64,000 nt of DNA from positions 1 through 64,000 of the forward strand of contig CANNFE010000009.1 of the NCBI GenBank assembly GCA_947503775.1, read 5' to 3'. A program made the position numbers and the translations under genes. Numbering within the stretch: the first letter of the stretch is position 1; the number at the start of each line of letters is the position of its first letter. The DNA is from an uncultured Paracoccaceae bacterium. GTDB lineage: Bacteria; Pseudomonadota; Alphaproteobacteria; Rhodobacterales; Rhodobacteraceae. The notes under the pieces were generated by a model that ran no database searches, was not told the origin of the DNA, and saw only the letters and a program-made list of their open reading frames with translations. This document shows, one piece after another, positions 51,425 to 60,079 of this stretch.

Positions 51425-52894
51425 ATGACGATCCGGCTTTGGAACACTAAGACCAAGACCAAGGAGGTGCTGACTCCCTTGGATGAGCGGAACGTGCGCA
51501 TGTATGTCTGTGGGCCGACCGTCTATGACCGGGCGCATTTGGGGAACGCCCGTCCGGTTCTGGTCTTCGATATTCTCTACCGTTTGTTGCGGCATGAACA
51601 CGGGCCGGATCACGTCACCTATGTGCGCAACTTCACGGATGTAGACGACAAGATCAACACAACGGCTCTGGCCCGGAAGGAGGCCGGGGCCGAAGGCACG
51701 CTGGAAGAGCTGGTTCGGGAACGGTCGGACGAGACAATCCAGTGGTATCACGAGGATATGGATGCGCTCGGCGCGCTCAGGCCAAATCACGAGCCGCGGG
51801 CGACCGAGTTCATCTCGCAGATGATCGCGATGATCGAGGATCTGATCGCGAAGGGGCATGCCTATGCGGCGGAAGGGCACGTTCTTTTCGCCGTCGAGAG
51901 CTATTCCGATTATGGCGCGCTTTCGGGGCGCACGGTCGAGGACATGATCGCGGGCGCGCGGATCGAAGTGGCGCCTTACAAGCGCAATCCGATGGATTTC
52001 GTTCTTTGGAAGCCGTCGGACGACGCACTTCCGGGCTGGGAGTCGCCGTGGGGCCGGGGCCGTCCGGGCTGGCATATCGAATGCTCGGCAATGGCTCATG
52101 AGCTGCTTGGGGAGAGTTTCGACATCCATGGCGGCGGGATCGATCTGCAATTCCCGCACCACGAGAACGAGATTGCTCAATCGCATTGCGCCGGGCACGG
52201 GTTCGCCAAGATCTGGATGCATAACGAGATGCTGCAGGTCGAGGGCAAGAAGATGTCCAAGTCACTGGGCAACTTTTTCACGGTGCGGGATCTGTTGGAG
52301 CAGGGGGTGCCGGGAGAGGTGATCCGCTTCGTGATGCTGTCGACGCATTACCGCAAGCCGATGGACTGGACGGAGGAGAAACGTCGGAAAGCCCATATTG
52401 CGCTAAGTAATATCTACGAGGATTTTGAGCGTCCGCTGCATCACCTCTACTCTACAAACAAGAATTTTCTTAGAGAAGCACCGGAATGGCGTCGGGAGAG
52501 CCTGCCATCGCCTCATGCTTGTGTCGTCGACCCTTTGTTTGACGACCTAAATACTCACGCATCTCTTGAGGCCTTCCGGGATCACGCGCGGCATTCTCGT
52601 GCCAATGATCTCTCGGATGCCCAACAGGTGTTGGCGAACGGGCTCTTCCTGGGTTTCTTCAAAAGCGCAACACTGGCACCGGCTATTGTGGCCGTCCGCG
52701 ATGCCCTTGCGCCTCTGCAGCACGAGCTAGAAAGGCTTAGAAGCGTCGCTATGCAGTCGAAAGACTTCTCTGCGGTAGATGCTCTTAAGTCGGCGCTAAC
52801 CGAAGCGGGAGTTGAAGTTCGGATTTCCAAGGAAGGCGTGGTGCTCCTGCCCGGGGCTGACCTGGATCCCTCCAAGCTGGAGGCTTTCAAGTGA
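51425..52894 (+). CDS. cysS: Cysteinyl-tRNA synthetase
   Basis: 489-aa class I synthetase. Zinc/catalytic motifs: '[18 protein letters not shown]' (Cys28 and HLGN at about 36-39), 'WHIECSAMA', 'HHENEIAQS' and '[11 protein letters not shown]' (about 275-285). The first two thirds have the window's normal GC-rich codon use; from about 52381 to the stop the sequence is clearly more AT-rich with codons such as cta, aga, tct and aat, suggesting that the C-terminal anticodon-binding part has a different recombination history. The frame is intact. A conventional ribosome binding site is weak ('GCGAGGACGACC'). Confidence 0.96.
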   Translation: MTIRLWNTKTKTKEVLTPLDERNVRMYVCGPTVYDRAHLGNARPVLVFDILYRLLRHEHGPDHVTYVRNFTDVDDKINTTALARKEAGAEGTLEELVRERSDETIQWYHEDMDALGALRPNHEPRATEFISQMIAMIEDLIAKGHAYAAEGHVLFAVESYSDYGALSGRTVEDMIAGARIEVAPYKRNPMDFVLWKPSDDALPGWESPWGRGRPGWHIECSAMAHELLGESFDIHGGGIDLQFPHHENEIAQSHCAGHGFAKIWMHNEMLQVEGKKMSKSLGNFFTVRDLLEQGVPGEVIRFVMLSTHYRKPMDWTEEKRRKAHIALSNIYEDFERPLHHLYSTNKNFLREAPEWRRESLPSPHACVVDPLFDDLNTHASLEAFRDHARHSRANDLSDAQQVLANGLFLGFFKSATLAPAIVAVRDALAPLQHELERLRSVAMQSKDFSAVDALKSALTEAGVEVRISKEGVVLLPGADLDPSKLEAFK

Positions 52895-52915
52895 TAGTTG
52901 CTTACTTTGAACACA

Positions 52916-53112
52916 GGGCAGCGCCCGGCCCGGCGGGGTGGGCGAGAAGCGCCCGCCCCGTGGGGGGCGGGACGGGCGCTGCCCGGGCCATTTGCCCGGG
53001 CGAGTGTGATGAATTGGGCTCGCGCTGCCTAAGCAGAAGCGCTTCCAAGCATATCTCGCCGCTTTCAGCGAAAGGCGGGGTTGAACAAGAGGTCCCGGCT
53101 CAAGGCCGGGAC
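52916..53112. repeat. Hairpin-rich spacer between cysS and cimA
   Basis: The 285-base gap (52895-53179) holds no gene that I see but several inverted repeats: a 12-bp pair GGGCAGCGCCCG (52916-52927) and its complement (52973-52984) enclosing smaller GC hairpins, a GCCCGGGC-cattt-GCCCGGGC pair (52981-53001), and a REP-like GTCCCGGC-tcaag-GCCGGGAC (53092-53112) related to those at 18255-18345. Confidence 0.75.
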
Positions 53113-53179
53113 GGCGCGGTGTGGGGAGGGGTTCGTTCGGCTTGGGGCCTGGATCGAGCGACTGCGGGGGACCCGTTGG

Positions 53180-54790
53180 ATGTCTGAGCGGCTTTACCTT
53201 TACGACACCACCTTGCGGGACGGGCAGCAGACGCATGGGGTTCAGTTCTCAACCTCGGAAAAGCTGAGGATCGCTCGGGCGCTCGATGATCTGGGGATCG
53301 ACTATATCGAAGGCGGCTGGCCTGGGGCGAACCCCACGGACAGTGCGTTTTTTGAGGCCGCTCCAGACGGCCGGGCGATGCTGACGGCCTTTGGGATGAC
53401 GAAACGGGCGGGGCGCTCGGCTCAGAATGACGATGTGCTGGCGGCGGTCCTCAATGCCCAAACGCGTGGTGTCTGCCTTGTCGGAAAGGCCCATGACGTT
53501 CACGTGCGCGATGCGCTGGGCGTCTCGGGCGAGGATAATCTGGAGAATATCCATGCGTCCGTGGCGCATCTTGTCGCGAGCGGGCGGGAGGCGCTTTTCG
53601 ATGCAGAGCATTTCTTTGACGGGCTGCGGTCCGACCGAAGCTATTCCATCGCCGCCTGTCAGGCGGCATTCGGCGCCGGAGCACGCTGGATCGTGCTGTG
53701 CGACACGAACGGAGGCGCGCTGCCTGCGGAGATCGCGGATGGAGTGAACGCCGTGATCGCGGCGGGGATCCCCGGGGATCGCATCGGTATCCATGCCCAT
53801 GACGATACCGGGCAGGCGGTCGCGAACTCCCTGGCCGCCGTTGAAGCGGGTGCGCGGCAGATCCAGGGGACGCTGAACGGTCTTGGAGAGCGCTGCGGGA
53901 ATGCCAATCTGACCACGCTGATCCCGACGCTGCTTTTGAAGGCCCGCTATGCGGAGCATTTCGAGATCGGTGTGAAACAGCCCGCGTTGCATGATCTGAC
54001 GCGGGTGTCGCGGATGCTTGACGATATCCTGAACCGGATCCCGATGCGGCAGGCACCCTATGTCGGCGCGTCGGCGTTCGCGCATAAGGCCGGGCTTCAT
54101 GCCAGCGCCATTGCCAAAGATCCCACGCTCTACGAGCATGTCGCGCCGGGTGCGGTCGGCAATGCTCGGATCGTGCCGATGTCCAATCAGGCTGGACGCT
54201 CGAACCTGCGGACTCGGTTGAAGGCGGCGGGCATCGATGTGGCGGCGGACGATCCGGCGCTGGGCCGGATCCTCGAGACGGTGAAGGACCGCGAGGCGAG
54301 AGGCTATTCCTATGACACGGCGCAGGCCTCGTTCGAGCTCTTGGCTCGCGCGGAGCTTGGCGGGCTGCCGGAGTTCTTCGAGGTCAAGCGCTACCGGGTG
54401 AGCGTTGAGCGGCGCAAGAACAAGTACGATCGGATGGTCTCTCTCTCGGAGGCGGTTGTGGTGGTGAAGATCGGCGATGCCAAGATGCTGTCGGTGAGCG
54501 AAAGCATGGACGAAACAGGCAGTGACCGCGGGCCGGTCAATGCGCTGGCCAAAGCCTTGGCGAAGGATCTGGGGCCTTATCAGTCCATGGTCGAGGATAT
54601 CCGGCTTGTCGATTTCAAGGTTCGAATCATGGATGGCGGCACCGACGCCGTGACCCGCGTCGTCATCGACAGCGAGGATGGCGAAGGGCGCCGCTGGTCG
54701 ACCGTGGGGGTCAGCGCCAATATCGTCGATGCCAGTTTCGAGGCGCTTCTCGACGCTGTGCGCTGGAAGCTTGTCCGGGACAGCCGATGA
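53180..54790 (+). CDS. cimA: (R)-citramalate synthase
   Basis: 536-aa enzyme of the 2-isopropylmalate synthase family condensing acetyl-CoA with pyruvate for isoleucine synthesis. Catalytic barrel motifs: 'LYDTTLRDGQQTHG' (about 5-18), 'HAHDDTGQAVANSL' (about 207-220) and 'QGTLNGLGERCGNANL' (about 231-246); a LeuA-type allosteric domain at about 385-536 ('VKIGDAKMLSVSES') suggests feedback by isoleucine. The start at 53180 (MSERLYLYDTTL) is chosen over 53081, whose extension runs into the repeat-rich spacer. Citramalate rather than isopropylmalate synthesis is based on overall length and pattern. Confidence 0.92.
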   Translation: MSERLYLYDTTLRDGQQTHGVQFSTSEKLRIARALDDLGIDYIEGGWPGANPTDSAFFEAAPDGRAMLTAFGMTKRAGRSAQNDDVLAAVLNAQTRGVCLVGKAHDVHVRDALGVSGEDNLENIHASVAHLVASGREALFDAEHFFDGLRSDRSYSIAACQAAFGAGARWIVLCDTNGGALPAEIADGVNAVIAAGIPGDRIGIHAHDDTGQAVANSLAAVEAGARQIQGTLNGLGERCGNANLTTLIPTLLLKARYAEHFEIGVKQPALHDLTRVSRMLDDILNRIPMRQAPYVGASAFAHKAGLHASAIAKDPTLYEHVAPGAVGNARIVPMSNQAGRSNLRTRLKAAGIDVAADDPALGRILETVKDREARGYSYDTAQASFELLARAELGGLPEFFEVKRYRVSVERRKNKYDRMVSLSEAVVVVKIGDAKMLSVSESMDETGSDRGPVNALAKALAKDLGPYQSMVEDIRLVDFKVRIMDGGTDAVTRVVIDSEDGEGRRWSTVGVSANIVDASFEALLDAVRWKLVRDSR

Positions 54791-55545
54791 GCGTCGCGGC
54801 CTGCGCGGCTTTGGTCGAGCGTGGGGATCCGGACCGGTTCCGGGCGGCCATGGCCGCGCCTCTGGCCGCGCGCGGGGTGCTCTTTCCGCTATATGCCTTC
54901 ACTCTCGAGGTCGCGCGGGCGCCATGGGTGACGCAAGAGCCGATGATCGCCGAGATGCGGCTGCAATGGTGGCGCGATGCTTTGGAGGAGCTGGCCGGGA
55001 CCGGGACGGCGCGCCGCCATGAGGTCGTGGATGCGATGGGGTTCGTCGATGCGCCGGCGGCGGAGCTGCTCGAGGTGCTGATCGATGCGCGTCGTTGGGA
55101 TATCGAAAAGGCCGCCTTTGCCGATGAGGCGGCGTTCGAGGGCTATATCGACAGGACCGCAGGGCATCTGATGTGGACGGCGGCCCGGCTCCTGGGGGCT
55201 GTAGATGGGATGGAGGCCGATATCCGCAAGATCGCCTATGCCGCGGGTCTGGCGCGGTTCTTGCAGGCCGTTCCTGATCTTGAGGCGGCGGGCCGGATCC
55301 CGTTGGTGGATGGCCGTCCCGACGCGGTTGCGGCATTGGCAGATCAGGCGCTGGCCGGGATGCCGTCTGTTCGAAAGATGCGCAGGCGGATTGGGCCTTC
55401 TGCCGGTGCGGCGCTTCTTGAGGCCTGGCAGGCGCCGGGGATTCTTCGGCAGGTCCGTTCAGATCCGGGGCTGGTTGCAGGAGGGGGGCTCGGCTTGTCG
55501 CCCTTCGGATCGAGCTTGCGCCTGATGTGGCTCGGGATGTCCTAG
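54787..55545 (+). CDS. Squalene/phytoene synthase family protein (NDUFAF6-like)
   Basis: 252-aa all-helical protein of the isoprenoid synthase type I fold. It has the family layout but the first Asp-rich motif is not canonical (helix with 'EMRLQWWRDALEELAG' at about 56-71), so prenyl synthase activity is doubtful. That pattern matches alphaproteobacterial relatives of mitochondrial NDUFAF6, an assembly factor for respiratory complex I. The start overlaps the cimA stop (ATGA), giving tight coupling with no obvious metabolic logic. Function inferred only from the family. Confidence 0.82.
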   Translation: MSVAACAALVERGDPDRFRAAMAAPLAARGVLFPLYAFTLEVARAPWVTQEPMIAEMRLQWWRDALEELAGTGTARRHEVVDAMGFVDAPAAELLEVLIDARRWDIEKAAFADEAAFEGYIDRTAGHLMWTAARLLGAVDGMEADIRKIAYAAGLARFLQAVPDLEAAGRIPLVDGRPDAVAALADQALAGMPSVRKMRRRIGPSAGAALLEAWQAPGILRQVRSDPGLVAGGGLGLSPFGSSLRLMWLGMS

Positions 55546-55564
55546 GTCTCGTCCAGGCGGGCCC

Positions 55565-56797
55565 TTAGCTGGCTTGCCGAGGCTGCATTATCAGCCAAAT
55601 CAGCGCTCCGCCCGCGAGAACGAGGAACGGACCCATCGCGATATTCACTGCGTTCCAGCCTTCGGTCGCCGTGCCTCCCGAGCAGTTCATCAGCCCGCCG
55701 GACGCCAGCGAGGCGAGCGTCACACAGCCGAAGACAAGCGCGTCGTTCAGGCCCTGAACCCGCCCGCGCTCGTGCGGTGCATGGGCGGCGGCGAGCATTG
55801 AGGTCGCTCCGATGAAGCCAAAATTCCAGCCGATCCCAAGAAGGACGAGGGCGGCGAAGAAATTCGTCAGCTCCACGCCGGACAGGCCGACGACCCCGGC
55901 GGCGGCGAGAATGACGAGGCCGGTCGCCACGATCTTGGTCGCGCCGAAGCGCGCGATGAGATGGCCGGTAAAGAAGCTGGGCGCGAACATCGCGATCACG
56001 TGAGCCGTTACGATGTCGGAGGCGTTGTCGACCGAAAATCCGCATCCGACCACTGCCAGGGGCGTCGAGGTCATCACGAGGTTCATCAGCGCATAGCTGA
56101 CCATCGCGCAGATCACGGCGACCGCGATACGGGGCGTCTTGAGAAGCTCGAGCCGCGATCGGGACGCGGGGCTGGAGGCCGTCGTGGCAGGTGGCTTGGG
56201 GATATCGAGAAAGAAAAACAGCGTCATCCCGATCAGGTTGATGGCGATCGCGACCAGATAGGTCCCGAAATAGGGCACCGCCGTCATATCGGCCGTTACC
56301 TTGACCAGTTGCGGGCCGATCAGTGCAGAAATCAATCCGCCGGCCATGACGTACGAGATCGCCTTGGGGCGAAAGACGTCAGAGGCGGTATCGGCGGCGG
56401 CGAACCGGTAGAAGCCCTGTGCCGACATGTAGATGCCGGTGAGATAGCTGCCCGCAAGGAAGATCCAGAAATCGGCGATCGAAAGCCCGTAGGCGGCGAT
56501 GGCCGAGCCGAGAAGACCACCGGCCCCGCCGATAAGGAAGCCCGGGCGCCGTCCGAACCGCTGCATGACCTGCGCAAGCCAGGGCGCCGTCGTCATCGAT
56601 CCGAAGACGATCATCGAGATCGGAAGCGTCGCGAGGCATGGATTCGGAGACAGCGCCTGTCCGGCCAAGCCGCCGACAACGAAGATCATCGTGATCTGGC
56701 TGCCGAGAAACGCCTGAGCCGCCACGAGCACGGCCACGTTGCGCTTGGCGCGCTGGTCGTCGACTTGGGGATTTATGTCGGCTTCGGCGATGCTCAT
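55565..56797 (-). CDS. MFS transporter
   Basis: 410-aa major facilitator with about 12 hydrophobic segments. The first loop motif is modified ('QVMQRFGRRPGFLIGG' after TM2, DRxGRR-like) and the central loop (about 190-210) is short and basic. It resembles uncharacterised MFS_1 proteins of Rhodobacterales. Substrate unknown. It is convergent with the squalene/phytoene-synthase-like gene (19-base gap) and lies 27 bases upstream of, and in front of, nothing in the same operon: cobB ends at 56825 in the same direction, so MFS might be read through from the cob operon and could, speculatively, move a cobalamin-related compound. Confidence 0.87.
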   Translation of the reverse strand: MSIAEADINPQVDDQRAKRNVAVLVAAQAFLGSQITMIFVVGGLAGQALSPNPCLATLPISMIVFGSMTTAPWLAQVMQRFGRRPGFLIGGAGGLLGSAIAAYGLSIADFWIFLAGSYLTGIYMSAQGFYRFAAADTASDVFRPKAISYVMAGGLISALIGPQLVKVTADMTAVPYFGTYLVAIAINLIGMTLFFFLDIPKPPATTASSPASRSRLELLKTPRIAVAVICAMVSYALMNLVMTSTPLAVVGCGFSVDNASDIVTAHVIAMFAPSFFTGHLIARFGATKIVATGLVILAAAGVVGLSGVELTNFFAALVLLGIGWNFGFIGATSMLAAAHAPHERGRVQGLNDALVFGCVTLASLASGGLMNCSGGTATEGWNAVNIAMGPFLVLAGGALIWLIMQPRQAS

Positions 56798-56824
56798 GGA
56801 TGCATCGCTACGCCTCTCGCCGGA

Positions 56825-58093
56825 TCAGGGCAAGATATCGATGAGATGGGCGAAGGATCCCGAGATGCGTCCATTGATGAGCCCCATCGCGGACAGGGCG
56901 TGTCCTTCGGCATCTGTGGCCTCGAAAAGAGGCGTGCCCTCGGCGGAGAGCGTGGTGGCGTAGTGGAACTCATGGGCGCTGAACCGGCCTTGAAATGGTC
57001 CGGCCCGCGCCGAAAGACGGCGATAGCCAAGGTGCAGTCGGCGCTCTGCAAAACTGGTTCTGAGCCGGAGGTGCCCGGCCATCCGGTGGGTCGTGCCCTC
57101 CGCATCCGTGAGGGTATCGCCCAGGACCATGTAGCCGCCGCATTCGCCGTAGATGAGGGCTTTCGATGATCTGAGGCTCTCCATGAAAAGGGCGTTGCTG
57201 GCCAGCTTGCCCGCTTGAAGCTCTGGATAGCCTCCGGGTAGAATGACCATCTCGGCCGTTGGCACCGGATCGTTCGCCAAGGGGGAGAACGGTCGGATCT
57301 CGGCGCCGCTATCGCGCCAGTCTGACAGGATATGCGGATAGGCGAAGGCGAAGGCGGCATCGCTGGCAATCGCGATGACCTGACCGGGGGGCGGTATCCT
57401 ATGGGTCTTGGTTGCGGGACGGGAGGGTGCCCTCTTCATCGCGTCGCGGAGGGCCTCGAGATCCAGATGTGTTTCGATGAGGTCGGCGGCGCCCTCGATG
57501 AATGTGTCGAGGTCGGGCCGCTCGCTGGCCTGCACGAGGCCAAGGTGACGCGAGGGATGCACGAGGGCGGCCTCACGGGGGATCGACCCGAGGATAGGAA
57601 CGGCAAGAGGCGCGAGGGCCTGCCGCAGCATCCCGTCGTGGCGCAGGCTGCCGACCCGGTTGAGGATCACGCCCGCAAAGGTCAGGGACGGGTCGTGGGC
57701 CAGAAAGCCGTTCACCAGCGCTGCCACGGACTGCGCCATCCGGGCGGCATCGATAACGAGGAGAACCGGCAGGCCGAGGAGGCGCGCGAGATCGGCGCTT
57801 GAGCCCTTGCCATCCGGCGGCGCGCCGTCAAAAAGGCCCATCGCCCCCTCCACGATCAGGGGATCTGTGCCTGCGGCGAGCGCTTGGATGCGGAGCTCCG
57901 GCATCGCCCAGGCATCGAGGTTCACGCAGGCCTGCCCGCAGGCCGCTTCGTGAAATCGTGGATCGATATAGTCTGGGCCGGATTTCGCGCCGCGGACCCT
58001 CTCTCCGTGTCGGGCCAGGGCGCGCAGAAGGCCCAGCGTGACCGTCGTCTTTCCGCTTCCCGAGGCGGGGGCGGCAACGATCAGGCCGGGCAT
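56825..58093 (-). CDS. cobB: Cobyrinate/hydrogenobyrinate a,c-diamide synthase
   Basis: 422-aa glutamine-dependent amidotransferase that amidates carboxylates a and c of (hydrogeno)byrinate in cobalamin synthesis. N-terminal ATP-binding P-loop 'APASGSGKTTVTLGLLRAL' (about residues 8-26) and C-terminal class I glutaminase domain with the nucleophile in 'YGECGGYMVLG' (about 324-334) and 'FHYAT' near the end with the conserved His. Start at 58093 (MPGLIVAAPASG); the frame extends to 58297 inside cobA, a shadow. It lies 13 bases after cobA. Confidence 0.94.
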   Translation of the reverse strand: MPGLIVAAPASGSGKTTVTLGLLRALARHGERVRGAKSGPDYIDPRFHEAACGQACVNLDAWAMPELRIQALAAGTDPLIVEGAMGLFDGAPPDGKGSSADLARLLGLPVLLVIDAARMAQSVAALVNGFLAHDPSLTFAGVILNRVGSLRHDGMLRQALAPLAVPILGSIPREAALVHPSRHLGLVQASERPDLDTFIEGAADLIETHLDLEALRDAMKRAPSRPATKTHRIPPPGQVIAIASDAAFAFAYPHILSDWRDSGAEIRPFSPLANDPVPTAEMVILPGGYPELQAGKLASNALFMESLRSSKALIYGECGGYMVLGDTLTDAEGTTHRMAGHLRLRTSFAERRLHLGYRRLSARAGPFQGRFSAHEFHYATTLSAEGTPLFEATDAEGHALSAMGLINGRISGSFAHLIDILP

Positions 58094-58106
58094 CGGGGGG
58101 GCGCGG

Positions 58107-58952
58107 TCACGCGCTTTCGGCGGCGCGGCCCCGGCCGAGCGGATCGGTGTTGCGCGGGGCTTCTCCGGCGAGCAGGCTTTGCCAGTCGAGCGCCTGCCGC
58201 ATGAGGACCGCGCGACCGATGCAGATGATCGCGGGCGGCTCGAGATTGGCGTTGGCGATGGCCTGCGGCGCTTCGGCCAAGGTCGTCTCCAGAACATTTT
58301 GGGTCAGCGTCGTGGCCGTCGTCACGACAGCGACCGGATCATCGGGAGGTCGGCCTCCGGCGATCAGTTGCGCGCTGATCTGGGCGATATGTTTCATCCC
58401 CATATAGATCACGATCGTACCCGCGCCCTGCGCGATGGCGCGCCAGTCCAGCGAGGACGGCGTCTGGCCAGACTGATCATGCCCGGTCACGAAGGTCACC
58501 GACTGGTTGACGTCGCGATGGGTCACGGGAATGCCCGCATAGGCAAGGCCGCCGATCCCGGCCGAAATGCCCGGAATGATCCGGATCGGGATGCCATGCT
58601 GCACGAGCGTCTGAGCCTCCTCGCCCCCGCGTCCGAAGACGAAGGGATCGCCGCCCTTGAGCCGCAGGACCCGCTTGCCCTCTCGCGCGTATTGCACGAG
58701 GCGCAGCGAGATATCGCGCTGCTTGGCCGAGGGTTTGCCGCCGCGCTTTCCCGCGTAGACCGCTTCGGCCTGCGGCGCCCAGTCGAGGATCGCGGGTTCG
58801 ACCAGCGCATCATAGACCACCACATCTGCCTGCCTGAGCGCGTTGAGCGCGTGCAAGGTCAGCAGACCGGGATCGCCGGGACCTGCGCCGCAAAGCCAGA
58901 CCCAGCCGGGCGCGAGCCTTGGCCAATCGTGGGATGGAAGCGAGTCGGTCAT
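58107..58952 (-). CDS. cobA: Uroporphyrinogen-III C-methyltransferase
   Basis: 281-aa SAM-dependent enzyme methylating uroporphyrinogen III at C2 and C7 to give precorrin-2, the entry to cobalamin and siroheme. Family motifs: 'LCGAGPGDPGLLTLHALNAL' (about 20-39), 'VVYDALVEPAIL', 'RLKGGDPFVFGRGGEEA' (about 97-113) and 'PGISAGIGGLAYAGIPVTHR' (about 128-147), all intact; there is no CysG reductase fusion. First gene of the cobA-cobB pair, divergent from cbiD; the 80-base gap is too small for a cobalamin riboswitch. Confidence 0.95.
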   Translation of the reverse strand: MTDSLPSHDWPRLAPGWVWLCGAGPGDPGLLTLHALNALRQADVVVYDALVEPAILDWAPQAEAVYAGKRGGKPSAKQRDISLRLVQYAREGKRVLRLKGGDPFVFGRGGEEAQTLVQHGIPIRIIPGISAGIGGLAYAGIPVTHRDVNQSVTFVTGHDQSGQTPSSLDWRAIAQGAGTIVIYMGMKHIAQISAQLIAGGRPPDDPVAVVTTATTLTQNVLETTLAEAPQAIANANLEPPAIICIGRAVLMRQALDWQSLLAGEAPRNTDPLGRGRAAESA

Positions 58953-59032
58953 GGCCTTGTTATGACAAGCCTTTGGCGCCGCGGGAATAGCCGCGATTGC
59001 GCGAGGCGCATCGCTCCCTATAGTCGCGGCGT

Positions 59033-60079
59033 ATGAGCCGCAAACCCCAGGGAGACTTGCGCCGGGGCTGGACCACCGGCGCCTGCGCGACAGCCGCCGT
59101 CAAAGCGGCGCTGGACGCGCTTTGGGGGGAGGGCTTTCCTTCTCGGGTGGGGATCGTGCTGCCGAAGGGCGAGACGCCGGTCTTTCCGCTGGCGCATCAG
59201 ATGGCCGGCCCGGATTGGGCGGAGGCCGGGATCACCAAAGATGCGGGCGACGATCCTGACGTGACGCACGGGGCGCTGATCATCGCTCGCGTCGAGGCCT
59301 CGCTCGGCGGGGTGCAGTTTCGGGCCGGAGACGGTGTGGGGCAGGTGACGAAGCCGGGTCTTCCGATCGCGGCAGGCGAGCCTGCGATCAACCCGGCGCC
59401 GCGCCAGATGATGGAAGATGTGGTTGAGGCGCAGGCCGCACGCTACGGGCACAAGAGCGATGTCCGGATCACGATCAGCGTGCCGGGGGGACAGGCGCTT
59501 GCCTTGAAGACGTGGAATCCCAGGCTGGGGATCGAGGGCGGGATATCGATCCTCGGGACGACCGGCGTGGTGCGCCCGTTTTCCTGCGCGGCCTGGATCG
59601 CTTCGATCCATCGCGGGATTGATGTGGCGCGCGCGGGTGGTCTGATCCATGTGGCAGGCTGCACCGGAGCCACGAGCGAGACGGCTGTCCAGGCGCTTCA
59701 TGGTCTGCCGGATCATGCGATGCTCGATATGGGGGATTTCTTTGGCGGGATGGTGAAGTACCTGCGCCGCAATCCGGTGCCGCGCCTGACCGTCGGCGGC
59801 GGGATCGCCAAGCTGACGAAGCTGGCCCAAGGCGCTGTCGATCTGCACTCCGCGCGCAGTCAGGTGGATTTCGGGAGGCTGGCCCGTGATCTGGGCGATG
59901 ACCGGCTGAAACAGGCAAACACGGCTCTTGAGGCGCTCGATCTGGCCGGGGCGCCTCTGGCGGAGTGGGTGGCGGACCGCGCGCTGGGCCGGGTCAAGGC
60001 GGCTGCCGGATCTGGGATCGCCGCAGATGTCGTCATTGTCGATCGGGCGGGCATGATCCTCGCACGGGCCGGGTCATGA
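59033..60079 (+). CDS. cbiD: Cobalt-precorrin-5B C(1)-methyltransferase CbiD
   Basis: 348-aa methyltransferase of the CbiD type, which methylates C1 of the corrin ring. 'LRRGWTTGACATAAVKAAL' (about 7-25) is the unmistakable opening, followed by 'KDAGDDPDVTHGALI' (about 66-80) and 'GEPAINPAPRQMM' (about 120-132). CbiD belongs to the pathway classically called anaerobic; Rhodobacterales that lack CobF commonly use it within an otherwise aerobic-type gene set. The stop overlaps the cobK start (ATGA). Confidence 0.95.
   Translation: MSRKPQGDLRRGWTTGACATAAVKAALDALWGEGFPSRVGIVLPKGETPVFPLAHQMAGPDWAEAGITKDAGDDPDVTHGALIIARVEASLGGVQFRAGDGVGQVTKPGLPIAAGEPAINPAPRQMMEDVVEAQAARYGHKSDVRITISVPGGQALALKTWNPRLGIEGGISILGTTGVVRPFSCAAWIASIHRGIDVARAGGLIHVAGCTGATSETAVQALHGLPDHAMLDMGDFFGGMVKYLRRNPVPRLTVGGGIAKLTKLAQGAVDLHSARSQVDFGRLARDLGDDRLKQANTALEALDLAGAPLAEWVADRALGRVKAAAGSGIAADVVIVDRAGMILARAGS

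Noticed and set aside
50843-52222. 459-codon minus-strand frame across the VOC and cysS genes
   Set aside because: Covers two supported plus-strand genes and a promoter; no motifs in the product.
58953-59032. Cobalamin riboswitch between cobA and cbiD
   Set aside because: The gap is only 80 bases and lacks a recognisable B12-box; too short for the aptamer.
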